Part shown: piece after piece, positions 43,219-56,500 of the stretch
Layout: each line of letters opens with the position of its first letter
Position numbering within the stretch: position 1 is the first letter of the stretch
DNA from: Anomaloglossus baeobatrachus
Taxonomy: Eukaryota > Chordata > Amphibia > Anura > Aromobatidae
NCBI RefSeq assembly: GCF_048569485.1
Contig: NC_134357.1
Coordinates: forward strand, 338,789,078-338,853,077
DNA: 64,000 nt
Direction of reading: 5' to 3'
Program-made: the position numbers and the translations under genes
The notes under the pieces: generated by a model
Told to the model about the DNA's origin: nothing
What the model saw: only the letters and a program-made list of their open reading frames with translations
Databases searched by the model: none

Positions 43219-44398
43219 AGTGTGTAGGTTATGGCTGCATCAAGCACCACGAGGAGTTAATGTCAAAATTTCAAAATAGAAGTGGACTCCCGTGCTGTCG
43301 TAAGAAGATGGTCAGCAGTAATGGTTAATCGTGATTTTATTACGTGTTTCAGAGGTCACATCTCCTTCCTCAGATAAATCACACATGTACATTATGTAAA
43401 TTGGGTTACTTGCAGCTTTTTTACTTGTGTTTTTACATACTTTTTTTTTTACACAAGTTATCGAGTTCTTGACTCTATCTTTTTTTGTCTCTTGTTGGTA
43501 TATCATGTTTTAAACAAAGCTGCTTTGCTTTTGATACGTCCTGGTATTTGGCTTTCACAAAACTGTATAGATATATCTATGTGTGGATTATGTGCATTTT
43601 TATTGCAGCGGAAACACTGTAATAACTAACCCATATGCATTTTTTACCTGTGGATTTTCCGTCTCTAATGCAAGTCTATGGGGAAATTCTGCACTGAAAA
43701 CTCCGTGTCCCCACGAAAATATCACGTTGTGGATTGGAATCACGCACCACAGGTCAGTTTACACGTAAAAAAGAAGTGCAGTGGGCAGATTTCTATAAAT
43801 CCAAACCACTGTGCTGGAACTGTAAGACACTGCAATTTGACTTATTGTGGGAACATAGCCTAAAAACTCATCATGGGCACACAGCCTTAGGGCATGTGTA
43901 CATGTAGTTTTGAGGAGGTTTTGGACCAGAATCTGAGTGCAAACTCTTCAAATCCTGTGCGAAAACTAAAAACTCTCCCAAAGACTGGATTCACACGAAC
44001 GTATAGCATCCAATGCAAACGCATTGGATGCGATATGCTAATAACCCTCAACACCTGCTGTGCTGCCAGTGTGAGCCGAGTGTCATGCGACTGTGACCTG
44101 ATCCTGTAGCTGCGGAGGAGGGGGAGGGATTACTTCCTCCATTGTCAGCTGATGCAATAATCGCACTGCACCTGGATGTCATCCGAGTGCAGTCCGATGT
44201 TTCACTTGCACCCATAGACTTGTATGGGTGTGAGTGACACATCTGTTGCTGAAAATCTCAACATGCTGCAACTTTTCGCTCATCCAGAAACTGGATGAGA
44301 AAAAAGCTATCTGCTCTCCCTTATTGACTAACATTGGTCCAAGTGCAATGCAAGATTTTCTCACATTGCACCCATCTGATTCATACTCTCATGTGAGT
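43219..44398. other. Mixed repeat fragments
   Basis: Positions 43,262-43,400 are the reverse-orientation relative of 1,381-1,450, followed by the motif ATTACGTGTTTCAGAGGTCA (- strand TGACCTCTGAAACACGT). Positions 43,600-43,880 and 43,887-44,398 hold ends like GGGAACATAGCCTA and TTAGGGCATGTGTACATG of GTGCACA-type MITEs. No gene is recognised. Confidence 0.45.
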
Positions 44399-45571
44399 AT
44401 ACCGCCCCGGGGCTCGGCCGGCTGCCAAGCCGCTCGGATCCGGGCTCGTCGGTGGGTGGCTTGAGCTCCTCCCAGACCCGGGGGTCACGTCGCTCTGAAG
44501 TGATGCTAGCGCTACGTGAGGGGTGGTGTTCGGTGGGGAGATCTACAGCTGTGGCCGCGGTTGTTTTGGGGAGTTACGTTCGTGACGCCACCCACGGGTT
44601 GTGGTGAATGGATGGACACCACTGCTGCCGTTGACTAGGCTCCCGGGGACGGTGTTGCGCAGCTTGGTGTTGACCCCTCCGTGGGTAGTGGGTGATGGTG
44701 CCGGGGGGCCCGAGGGAGGTGCTGAGGCGGGGAGATGGATGCATGCTGGCGTGTCGGTGCAGTGCGCGGCCCGAAGGCACTGTTGTACTCACTATTACAG
44801 ACACACTGGAGTCTCTGGTAAACCAACAAGATGGAGGACGGTGCCCGCAGCCAGCTGCGCTTTTCCCCTTTTTCAGGTTGGTGGTTTCCGCCTTTCTCCT
44901 GCACTTCACTTTTAGTAGAATGGTGACTCCTATGCCTGAGCAACGGTAGTCCGCTCCCCAGCTTTGTGTGTGCCAGTAGAGCCCGTTTGCCCGCAGACGC
45001 TGGCCTGTGGGATCTCGATGCCTGGGCGGTGGCTTTCTATCCCTCTGGTTGGGCTGTTGACTTCAGTCGGGTCTTGGATAGGAAAGGACCTAAAGTCCAG
45101 AACCCAATCAGTGAATTCGACTCGGTCCAGTGGCTTCTGGGCCTCGTACTGGGTCTGAGTACCCCTCCTGGTGCTCCGGTTTCCAATCGGTTCCCCGGTT
45201 CGGTACCGGCGGGCCACTACCCGATCCCGGTCCCTTACGGTTCCACCGGCTATAATCCCAGCTCCTGCAGGCGGCCACCACCATCTGCCTCCTGGCCACA
45301 GGGTATCCGGGCTCCGACCCAGATCCCTGACAGACGTATACATTTTGCTACCACTCTCCTCCACTCATGTCACTGAACTGTTTTTCCCGCCTCAGGCTCT
45401 CCGAACTCCTCGGTGGGCGTGGCCAACCGCCTGGCTCCGCCCCTCGGGTGTGAACGTCAAGTCCTGAGAGGGGTGATTCAAGGTGTTAAGGTTGGCTGCT
45501 GGTACCTTTTTAGGGGAAGGTGTTTGTGCAAGGGGCTACCTGTGACTACCTGGCTAGTCCAGGGCGTCACA
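44399..45571 (-). mobile_element. Solo LTR of the gypsy-related family
   Basis: It runs from TACCGCCCCGGGG to AGGGCGTCACA. The - strand start TGTGACGCCCTGGACTAGCC matches the full-length gypsy LTR start. GTGACGCCACCCACGG lies near 44,582-44,597. The left border is uncertain by a few bases, so the target duplication is not resolved. Confidence 0.75.
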
Positions 45572-45893
45572 TTAGCGTACCCAAAAACTACATATCCACA
45601 TACCCTTAATCTACCTTCCCACGCTGGAGAGTTTCTGCAGCATTTTTGCACCTATTATATAAATTAGGCTACTTGCATTTTTGTGCCTTTTACTTACTAT
45701 GTTTTTATCATGTTTTTGATGCTGCAGCTTTTGTTTCTTCTTGGTATGTTATGTTTCAAATTAAGCTGCTTTGTTTTTGATACCTCCTGGGGTTTGATAT
45801 TGACAAAACTTTGATACAGTGCGTGGATTACATGTGTTTTTTGGTTGTTTCTAGAGGAAAGGCACTGATTTTCCGCATCTAAGACTAGGTTAT

Positions 45894-46935
45894 TGTACCG
45901 CCCCGGTGTTGGTCGGGCTGCTCGGATCCGGGATCGTGGTGGCTCGAGGGGGGATCCGGACCCAGCTTGGCGGACACTTTGATCCGTAAAAGGGGATATT
46001 TACAGTGGAGAAGTTCGTGACCCCACCTGTGGGTTGCGGTAATTGGAGTACCGCGGCTGCTGTAAGGAGTACCGGGGCAGATGGAGTTAAGCAGCCTGTT
46101 AGTCCCTCCACAGGTAGGCATGGCCCCGGGCTCAGGGGTGTTGGAGTTTATTCGGGAGCGCAGGGTGCAGGTGACCAGGGTACTCGCTGTGGGTAGTCGT
46201 GGTGCTGGATGAGGATTACAAAGGAGACACACACGCAGCAAGTAAACCAAATTTTCTGTGTACCACAGTTACTTCGGGGAGCCCGTCCAGGTATCCGCTC
46301 CCACCGGTGTCACTTGGTAGTCCGGAGCCTACTGTGCTCTTGATGGCTGGCACTTGGGACTTCAGTCGGCTGCTTTTTGGCTGGAAAACCCTGTCCCCCG
46401 CGTTGTGCTGATGCCCCAATCTCTGTGAGAAGGTCCCTGAAGATCTCCTTCCTCTGCAGGTTAACTGCCAGGACGTTGAATTGGCTCCTGACCTAGGGTC
46501 CTTTTCCCCCTTCATGCTCGGTACCGGTAAATTTCTTATGGGCTTGCTGGTGCCGACAGTCCTCGCACTCTTTTCCAATGTCACTGCTACCGGTCCCCGA
46601 CTCCTCTGGTCCCAGACCACTGTCTGTGACCCAACCTCGGTCTTGCTCCCCGGGAGCTCACTCTCCCCAGCTCCTCACTCTTTGAGGACTCTCACTAGTC
46701 TCCTGCGTCCTCTCTCCCACCAGTCTGCCTGACCCCTAGGTGGGTGGCCCTTTTCCAGCTAGATCAACCCACTGGTGTGTCTGACAGGTCATGATGTGAA
46801 GTGTTGATTGGAATTTGTGGTGCTGATGGTAGTGACACCGATTTCTTAGGAACCTGGAACCATGGGGGGTAGGCCCTGCACCCTGGGTAAGGCTGCAGTA
46901 CCCTGTGGCACCCTGATGTACTCAGGGGCGCCACA
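45894..46935 (-). mobile_element. Solo LTR of the gypsy-related family
   Basis: TGTACCGCCCCGG to GGGGCGCCACA (1,042 bp) lies between TTAT at 45,890-45,893 and at 46,936-46,939. The family box reads GTGACCCCACCTGTGG near 46,017. Confidence 0.8.
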
Positions 46936-46939
46936 TTAT

Positions 46940-48437
46940 CACGATGAGCTTTTGATGTTGCAGCATTTCTGCACCTATTAAGTAAATGAGATTACTTGTG
47001 GGGTTTTTTCATTGCATTTTTTTAAAGTATTTTTTACATGCGATTTTTATGCTGCAGTTTTTATTACTTTTTGGTGTGTTATGTTTTCAATAAAAATGGT
47101 TTGTTTTTGATCCTTCCTGGTATTTGGTTTTGAAAAACTTGATTGATATATTTATGTGCGGATTACATGTGTTTTTGTTATGCCTCCGCTGCGGAGCACA
47201 CACAAAAAAAAAAAATGTTTAAAAAATCCCATGTGCATTTTTTACCAGTGATTTTTCTGCATCTAATGCAAGTCTATGAAGAAAATCTGCACATAAGGGT
47301 GTGCTCACATCTGTGTATAAAAAATCATCCAGAAAAATTGGGTAAGTGAAATCTGTTTGGTATTCCATATGTCATCCAAGTGCTATGTGTTGTTTTGTTT
47401 TTTTTTAATCTCAACTATTCTACCATTTACAGTGTTCTTTTCTACAGAATGGTAATATAGCCATAAAAATACGATGGCATATGGATGGTTTGTGTGACAT
47501 CCGTTTTTTTTCTCGCACACATAGACTTGCATTGGCGAGTATCGTCCGATATACGCAACATGTGGGAATTTATTTATCAAACCATTAGGAAAAATTTGCA
47601 GATCAGCAATGCTTTATTGTTTAACATCGGTGCAAATGCAATCCTATTTTTAATTGGGTTGCACTCAGCGTATTTATATGCAGATATTTGCGAACCCTAA
47701 AACTCAGTCTACCCCGAGAGTCCAGAAATGTGTTACTGGGGATGTGCTACTATAATAAAATCAGTGGGAGAAAACTGAGCATTGCCAATGGGGATCTGTG
47801 ACTTACTGAGTTAACACAATAAGCAGTAACATTAGGCTCAAAGATGAACTGTGTGAAAAGACAACAAGGACAAATGTAGTACCAAAATAATCCCTGAAGA
47901 AGATTACATCTGAATTCTATGTAAGATACGACAATTCTGCTGGTACTAAGAAAGCAGGAAAGCAGAAGATCGGAAGCGTTATCATCCCATCTGCCTGTCA
48001 CATTCCCAGTTCTACAGAATTTTGTAATAGCCAAAATATGTTACATGTGATCATCATAAACACTACACTATTGCATATAGTGCATACAAAGCAGAATACA
48101 AAATGTATGGAATTGTAAAAATGTATCTACTGTTCTGTCATTTTCCTTCCAGATTTTTGTCATGTGAAAAATGACACCAAAAAAGAATAATTTCAGAACT
48201 TTTTCCATCTTTAATGTCCCTTAATCTATACAAATCCATTTTAAACAAAAAATCTTTTAGGGTGAAAAAAATTCGGAGACACCCATCTAGCTGGTCTCCA
48301 TCGCACCGCCCGTTAGGTGAGGATTATAAAGTGTTTTTTATGTTCTACACAACGGCCTGGGCTCATATATACAGCATGTTAGAATTACGTATATAAGAGC
48401 CCACTTGTGGTGGCCGCAGCTTATAGTCACCAAATCT
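46940..48437. other. MITE fragments and unassigned sequence
   Basis: Short GTGCACA/GTGTGACATCC-type MITE fragments are visible at about 47,290-47,520. The end GACAGGTTCTCTTTAA at 48,440-48,455 fits a T2-type right end (TTAAAGAGAACCTGTC on the - strand). No gene was found. Confidence 0.4.
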
Positions 48438-48467
48438 GGTGACAGGTTCTCTTTAACAGCAAAAAAC

Positions 48468-50330
<1,863 letters not shown>

Positions 50331-50374
50331 TTTTATTATCGCTACTCCCCTACAAATCCCCCTTTTTTTTTTTA

Positions 50375-50640
50375 ATCAAAAAATATTTATTCACTTATAT
50401 AGCGTTATGAATTCCATAGCTCTTTACATACATCAGCAACACTGTCCCCATTGGGAATCGCAATCTAAGGTTCCTATCAGTTGTCTTTGGAGAGTGGAAG
50501 GAAACTGAGGTACTTAGAGAAAACCCACACAAACACGGGGAGAACATACAAACTCCTTGCAGATGTTGTCCTTGGTGGGAATTGAGCCCAGTGCCCAAAC
50601 ACTATAAGACTGCAGTGCTAACCACTGAGCCATACAATGC
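50375..50640 (-). mobile_element. L2-type LINE 3' tail
   Basis: The - strand reads GGCTCAGTGGTTAGCACTGC, then ATCTGCAAGGAGTTTGTATG, CCCCGTGTTTGTGTGGGTTT and AGAGCTATGGAATT, the well-known conserved 3' region of vertebrate L2/CR1-like LINEs and the SINEs that borrow it. Only the tail is present. Confidence 0.75.
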
Positions 50641-51428
50641 CAAATACAGTATAAGGTTTCATTTACTCAGTGCTAATTTTAATGGTCTTTACCACGGAGG
50701 CATGATGGCTCACAGGGTATAATGCACAGCAGCCTTCAAACCTGCCCCCAGGAAATCCTCGAGCAACTTACCTTTGGTAAAGACTATAAAAATCAGTAAA
50801 GACCCATATCTTGGAACTGTATGGCAAATTAAAAAAAAAAAAAAAAAAAGGAACAAGTGGGAATAAATTAGGAGCAAAACTTGTGACACTTTTGACCTGA
50901 TGGTAGGTCCTCTTTAAAGCTGGATTTCTATATGTGTTTCACGGTCCGAGATCCCGTCGTGTTTCTCCTGACCCAAACTTGACAGATGAGGGTCCAAACT
51001 CAGAAAGCAAAACATGGATGTGCGAATCCTGCATAAACCATACAGTTTAAAAGGGGGTGTCCAGAACTCACATATTGATGATCTATTCATAGGAAAGATA
51101 ATCATCATTCGATTCATGGGGGTCCAAAACTCGGTGCCCCTGCTGATCAGCTGACATCTGTGTGGAGAACAAGAGCACCCACTGACCCTCGTGTCTCCAC
51201 AATCTGTTCTAGCAGTGGCGTTTTTTGATTTTTTTTTTAATTCCAGCCCTGGAGTGGCGCTGAAAGTGTAAGTCCTCTGCCCCTGATCTTATATTCTCCT
51301 TCCAGCAGTTTCACATTCTATCGCCGTCTGTCTCGTTTGACATGTGACCTGTCAGCAGCTCCAGTGTTCCATACAATATGCTGGAGGTCACAACTCAATA
51401 CAAGTCTATGAGAGCCTCATTCTGACCC
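50641..51428. other. Unassigned, with a T2-type end
   Basis: GGTAGGTCCTCTTTAA at about 50,904-50,919 resembles a T2 right end, and an A-run lies at 50,829-50,848. Nothing else is recognised. Confidence 0.4.
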
Positions 51429-51779
51429 TTAGGCTATGTGCCCACGCTAGAATGTCCCTGCGGATTTTTTTGCCTGAAAATCCGCGACTTTCGCAGCAAA
51501 TCCGCACCCGCGGATTTGCCGCGGATTTACCGCGGATTTTTTTTTTTTTTTTTCCCCATTCAAAGCCAAAAATCCGCACCAAATCTGCACCAAACAATTG
51601 ACATGCTGCAGATTTTTCCGGATCAAAATCCGCGGCAAATCCGCCGCGGAAAAATCCGCAGCATGGGCACAGCATTTCCAAAATGCCATTGAAATGGCTT
51701 GGAAGTGCTGCTGCTGCAGATTTTCGGCAAATCCGCGGTAAATCCGCGGTAAATCCTGTAGCGTGGGCACATAGCCTTA
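51429..51779. mobile_element. MITE with GGCTATGTGCCCACGCT ends and AATCCGC subrepeats
   Basis: TTAGGCTATGTGCCCACGCT and AGCGTGGGCACATAGCCTTA are perfect inverted ends. The inside holds more than a dozen AATCCGC words in both orientations. It has no coding frame. Confidence 0.85.
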
Positions 51780-52086
51780 TGAGCACTTCTGATGTAACTT
51801 CTGATTTCCGGCCAGTCAGAGGTTATGGGCACAAGATGGCGCCGCAGGACCGGAGCGTCAGCAATAAAACTAGTGAAAACGCCGCAGTGCAAGTATAACA
51901 TGGGGCAGGGGACTTACATTTAAAGCAACAATCCAGCGTGGAAATAAAATCAACCCGCTGGAATGCTGCTTTAAAAATAAAGTCAAACAATAAAATCAGC
52001 ATATTTTGAATAGTTGTGTCCATAAAAGTCTGATCTATCACAATATGTAATAATAAAAAAAGTGAAAGCAATATGGCAAAATTGCC

Positions 52087-52118
<32 letters not shown>

Positions 52119-52218
52119 CTCACTCACAGCTTCAATGGAGAAATAAAGAAAAGGAACGGTCTTAGAAAATCAGGACACAAGCCAAATTTATTATTTACAA
52201 AGTTCAGAGTTTTGTTTT
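51780..52218. other. Unassigned, with an (AAT)n microsatellite
   Basis: (AAT)n lies at about 52,088-52,118. No gene or element is recognised. Confidence 0.6.
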
Positions 52219-52588
52219 TTAGGCTATGTGCACACTAGGAAAAACCGGACCCTGTGAAAGAATCCCGCACCTGCGGTAAAAAAAAAACACAACAAAACCG
52301 CAGCAAAATCCGTATGCGGTTTTGCTGCAAGTTGATCCCTGCGTTTTTTTAAACAATAATTAATGGCAAAAACCGCAGGGACCTGCAGAAAAGAAGTGAC
52401 TTGCTCATTAACTCCACAGCGGAAATTCCGTGAGTAAATCCGCAAGTATAAAAAACCCAGTGTGCGCACAGCATTTTTTTATACCCATAGGTTTTGCTGG
52501 GGAATGACTGCAGAAATGTTAGACACATTTTCTGCAGCAAATCTGTGGTAAAATCCGCGATAAATCCACAGCATGGGCACATAGCCTT
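52219..52588. mobile_element. MITE with GGCTATGTGCACACTAGG left end
   Basis: The left end TTAGGCTATGTGCACACTAG and right end CATGGGCACATAGCCTTA are inverted. AACCGCAG and AATCCGC words recur inside. It is a relative of 51,429-51,779. Confidence 0.75.
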
Positions 52589-53239
52589 AAAGGAAACCTG
52601 TCCTGCGATTCATGGCGTCCAAACCCCCGGCTACATGATTGTAGCCATGCATAATATTCTCTGAAACGCTCCCCCCAAAAAACCAAGCTCTCAGTGCTAC
52701 AGAAGCAGAATATTTATCAGGTGTTGGCCCTTGGAAGAAGGAGAGCAAAATCTATTAAAAATTGGTTGCGGTCCAAGGGGGATTGTCAACTTCGCACGTT
52801 ATCTTGGCAATTGTTGGGGGTTCGACCACTTGGAGACCCCAACCTATCCTGAAAACCTGAGCCCCATATAAATGGATATCATACACATTCATTCTTAGGG
52901 GTGTGAAGACCACCCAAGCGCAGGAATGAGCGACAGTGCGCATTGCTGGCCGCCGAGCCAGTCATATGGGGTCTTCAGGATCTGTGGGGGCCCAGCAGTC
53001 ACATATAAAGTGCTGTGGGGTCACATAGTAACCTCTATTCCTACATTGCTTGGTATTGAAAATGTTGCTTAAAAAAAATCCTGCTGCGTGAATGAGGCCT
53101 TGCCCCCGTTCTGTTCTACCTTGGTGAGGTCCTTAACCCCAATCTAACTGCTCTCGGCTCTGCCTCTAGGAAAGCTTCTACCCCGGAACGTTGTTTGAGG
53201 GAACATGCGGACATGTTTATGGACGGACAAGGAAGCAAA
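52589..53239. promoter_or_regulatory. Upstream region of ACTR5
   Basis: It begins with a T2-type end (TTAAAGGAAACCTGTC from 52,587). No TATA box is evident near the start codon, and I could not place a transcription start. Two further in-frame ATGs (53,213 and 53,219) lie before the chosen start, and an out-of-frame ATG lies at 53,205. Confidence 0.4.
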
Positions 53240-53593
53240 ATGGCTGCGCCCAGGCCGGCGAGTAATGTATTCACATTCCGGGATGCCCGGGCCGTTCCTG
53301 ACCCAGTACATAAGCCGGTGCTGGATGGACGTGCGGTGCTGGTTCTGGACAATGGCTCCTTCCAGCTCCGGGCAGGGTGGGCTGGAGTGGGGCCTCAGAT
53401 GCAGCTCCGCTCGGTGGTCGCCCGGAGCCGCGGCGGGCCTCGCAGCCTGAGCCGTGTGGGTAACGACATCCCCAGCCTGGAGCCGCTCCGGTGGCTGCTC
53501 CGGACACCGTTTGATAGGAACCTGCCGGTAAACCTGGAGCTGCAGGAACTGCTGTGTGATCACGTGTTCCAGAGGCTGGGAGTGACGTCACAG
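53240..53593 (+). CDS. ACTR5: ACTR5 exon 1 (coding part)
   Basis: It encodes residues 1-118, ending [18 protein letters not shown], followed by CAG|GTGGGG. The intron is phase 0. It holds the first actin-fold strand pair and the nucleotide-contact motif LDNGSF. Confidence 0.95.
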
Positions 53594-56500
53594 GTGGGGT
53601 CTGCGCTTCAGGTGATGGACATGCCCTTTAAGTCTGTTCATAGCAGTTTGTGTTGTCCTGTTCCATCAGACAATGGATGCAGATAGCTTATGGGGCAGTG
53701 ACACTCAGCAGTGGACCCTCCATCTCTGCCGCTTGGTCTGCCACTATGGACGATGTGCCCGTGTTCAGAGGACAGGCAGTAACTTACTGTTCTCTGGGAG
53801 ATGGCTGCTGAATTGCATTTTTTCCATTAGAAGCTTTAGAAGTGAATGGGGCTGCTGAAAAGTTCGCCCTATGGAGAGAGGTACATACTTTACCCAGGAT
53901 CACAGCGGTGAAAGTCACTAGTGCCTGGTAACCTTCAAGTGCCCCGGGCGTATGTTACCTGGAGGCGTCTGTCACCTGCAGGCTGCCATGTTCAGGATCC
54001 AAAATGGTATATGTTTTATACAGGAATGGCAGAGATGTGATGTGACATTGTAAGGACGTGTTTACATGAAGCGTAAAAATGGCGGTTTACACTAGCTGCA
54101 AAAGAAATGGGATTTCTAAAATGTCATTCACTTTGTGTTTTTTGTGGTTTTATTTTAGCTGTGGTGGTGTTTGGTTTTCTTCTACAACTGCAGCATTATT
54201 ATTCTTTAGCGTTTTTGCTGCATTTTTTCACCCATTCAATGGACTGCATTAAAAAAAATGCATCAAAGACGTGTGTAATGTATACAGCGGTTTTCCTGCC
54301 AACATTCTCTTGCAGAATAAAATGCCTTGTGTGAACATCCCCTTAGGTTCATGTTGTTAACGATCGCGGGCAGTAATATTACGCCATAGCGGTAATAGTG
54401 TTAATCCCGGCGGGCTGCTGCGATCAGCTCACATCTCCGCTGATTTGTACAGCTGACGTGTGCTTGCTAGGCACGAGCAGAATCACTGTCCGCCCGTGCC
54501 TTTTAACCCCTTAAATGGCACTGTCAAGATGTGACAGCGCCATATTAACGGCGATAGCGGTAGATCCATACAGGCCGATACTGGAAGTCACGTGACATGA
54601 TCACGTGGATCCTGTGGTTGTCATGTCATGTGATGACTCTTGTGCTCACATGGCTCAAATCCTGAAAGAAACAGCCGAGTGCTGCTTGTTCCAAGAGATG
54701 ATAATTTCTCCCGGGCTGCTGTGATCGGTATAAATGAATGAGCGATCAGACAGCTGATTGTTATAGTCCCTAAAAAATAAAAAAAATAAAGAAACCTAAC
54801 CGTTCAAATCACCCCCCTTTCGCCCCATTGAAAATTAAAGGGTTAAAAAATAAATTAATATACACACATTTGGTATCGCTGCGTTCAGAAATGCCCGATC
54901 TATCAAAATATAAAATCAATTAATCTGATCGGTAAATGCCAAAGCAGCAAAAAAATTCTAAACGCCAAAATTACGTTTTTTGGTCGCCACAAATTTTGCA
55001 CAAAATGCAATAACAGGTTATCAAAATGTAGCATCTGCGCAAAAATGGTACTGTTAAAAACGACAGCTCAAGATGCAAAAAATAAGCCATTACTGAGCCC
55101 CAGATCCTGAAAAATAACGCTACGGGTCGCGGAAAATGGCACAAAACGTACACCACTTTTTTCAGGCAAACGTCTGATTATTTTTTTTTTATCTACATAA
55201 AAGTAAACCTATACATGTTTGGTGTCTACGAACTCTCACCGACCTGAGGCATCACACCCACACATCAGTTTTACCATATAGGTAACACAGTGAATACAAT
55301 ATCTTCAAAACAATAGTGCAATCGCACTTTTTTGCAATTTTTCCACATTTTGGAATTTTTTTGTCGTTTTCCAGTACGCTATATGGTAAAACTCATGGTT
55401 TCATTTAAACTTCCAGCTCGTTCCGCAAAAAAATTAGCCCTCACATGACCATATTGACTGAAAAGTAAAAAAGTTACGTCTCTTGGAAGAAGAATGGCAA
55501 AAAAAACCCTGGAAAGCGCAAAATCGGCCGGTCGTGAAGGGGTTAATGTCCTATGACACTTTATCATATTTCACCATACTGTCCTTACCTGGCCGTGCTC
55601 TCATCACTTGTCAACTGTATCTATACCTTGATTCTACCTGTGGAAAATGGAAAACCACATTATCGAATACCCAGAAGAGAGGAGGGGCTCTTATCCAAAG
55701 GTGAATATTCAAAAGAATGGAAATATAAAAAAAATACTATATTGGCAGATGACAACCATCCAAAATGATCAAACTGCCAGACTTTGCTCAGGTTCTCCTT
55801 GCTGTCGCTGGCCCCTCTCCTTGGTTCATCTGTCACCTCTTCATATTGATATTTCGGCCATGTCTCACACCATTGTTTCCTTAAGGTACTGTCACACATA
55901 ACGAGATCGCTAGCGAGATCGCAGCTGAGTCACCGTTTTGGTGACGCAGTTGCGATCCCTTTAGCGATCTCGTTATGTGTGACACTTACCAGCGATCAGG
56001 CCCCTGCTGTGAGATCTCTAGTCGTTGCAGAATGGTCCAGGCCATTTTCTTCAAAGGCGATGTCCTGCTGGGCAGGACACATCGCTGTGTTTGACACTGT
56101 GTAACAGGATCACAGTGACTGCTGAGATCGTTATACAGGTCGCTACTGCGATCTGTATTGTTCTGCATCGCTGGTAAGATCTCACTGTGTGACATCTCAC
56201 CTGCGACCTCCCAGCGACTTACCTGCGATCCCTTTCAGGTCGCATCGTTTTCGGGATCGCAGGTAGGTCGTTATGTGTGAAGGTACCTTTACTTTGTCAG
56301 TGGCAGGAACATATCATGGGTTCCTGCTGTTCCTCTGTCCCCTTTCAATGTTATTTGTTTTATCAGTTTGACATTTTGGGGAGTTAATTGTCTGTCCATA
56401 AATTATTATTTGTATTTTTAATATTCTCTCTTTTGGATAGAGGACTTTCTCTCTAGGTTATGTGTTCTCACATCGGGGTCATACCTGATGGATGCTGACA

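Noticed and set aside
53195-53239. Longer ACTR5 N-terminus starting upstream of 53,240
   Set aside because: The added residues do not match the mammalian protein, and the upstream ATGs have weaker context than the one at 53,240. Kept only as an alternative.
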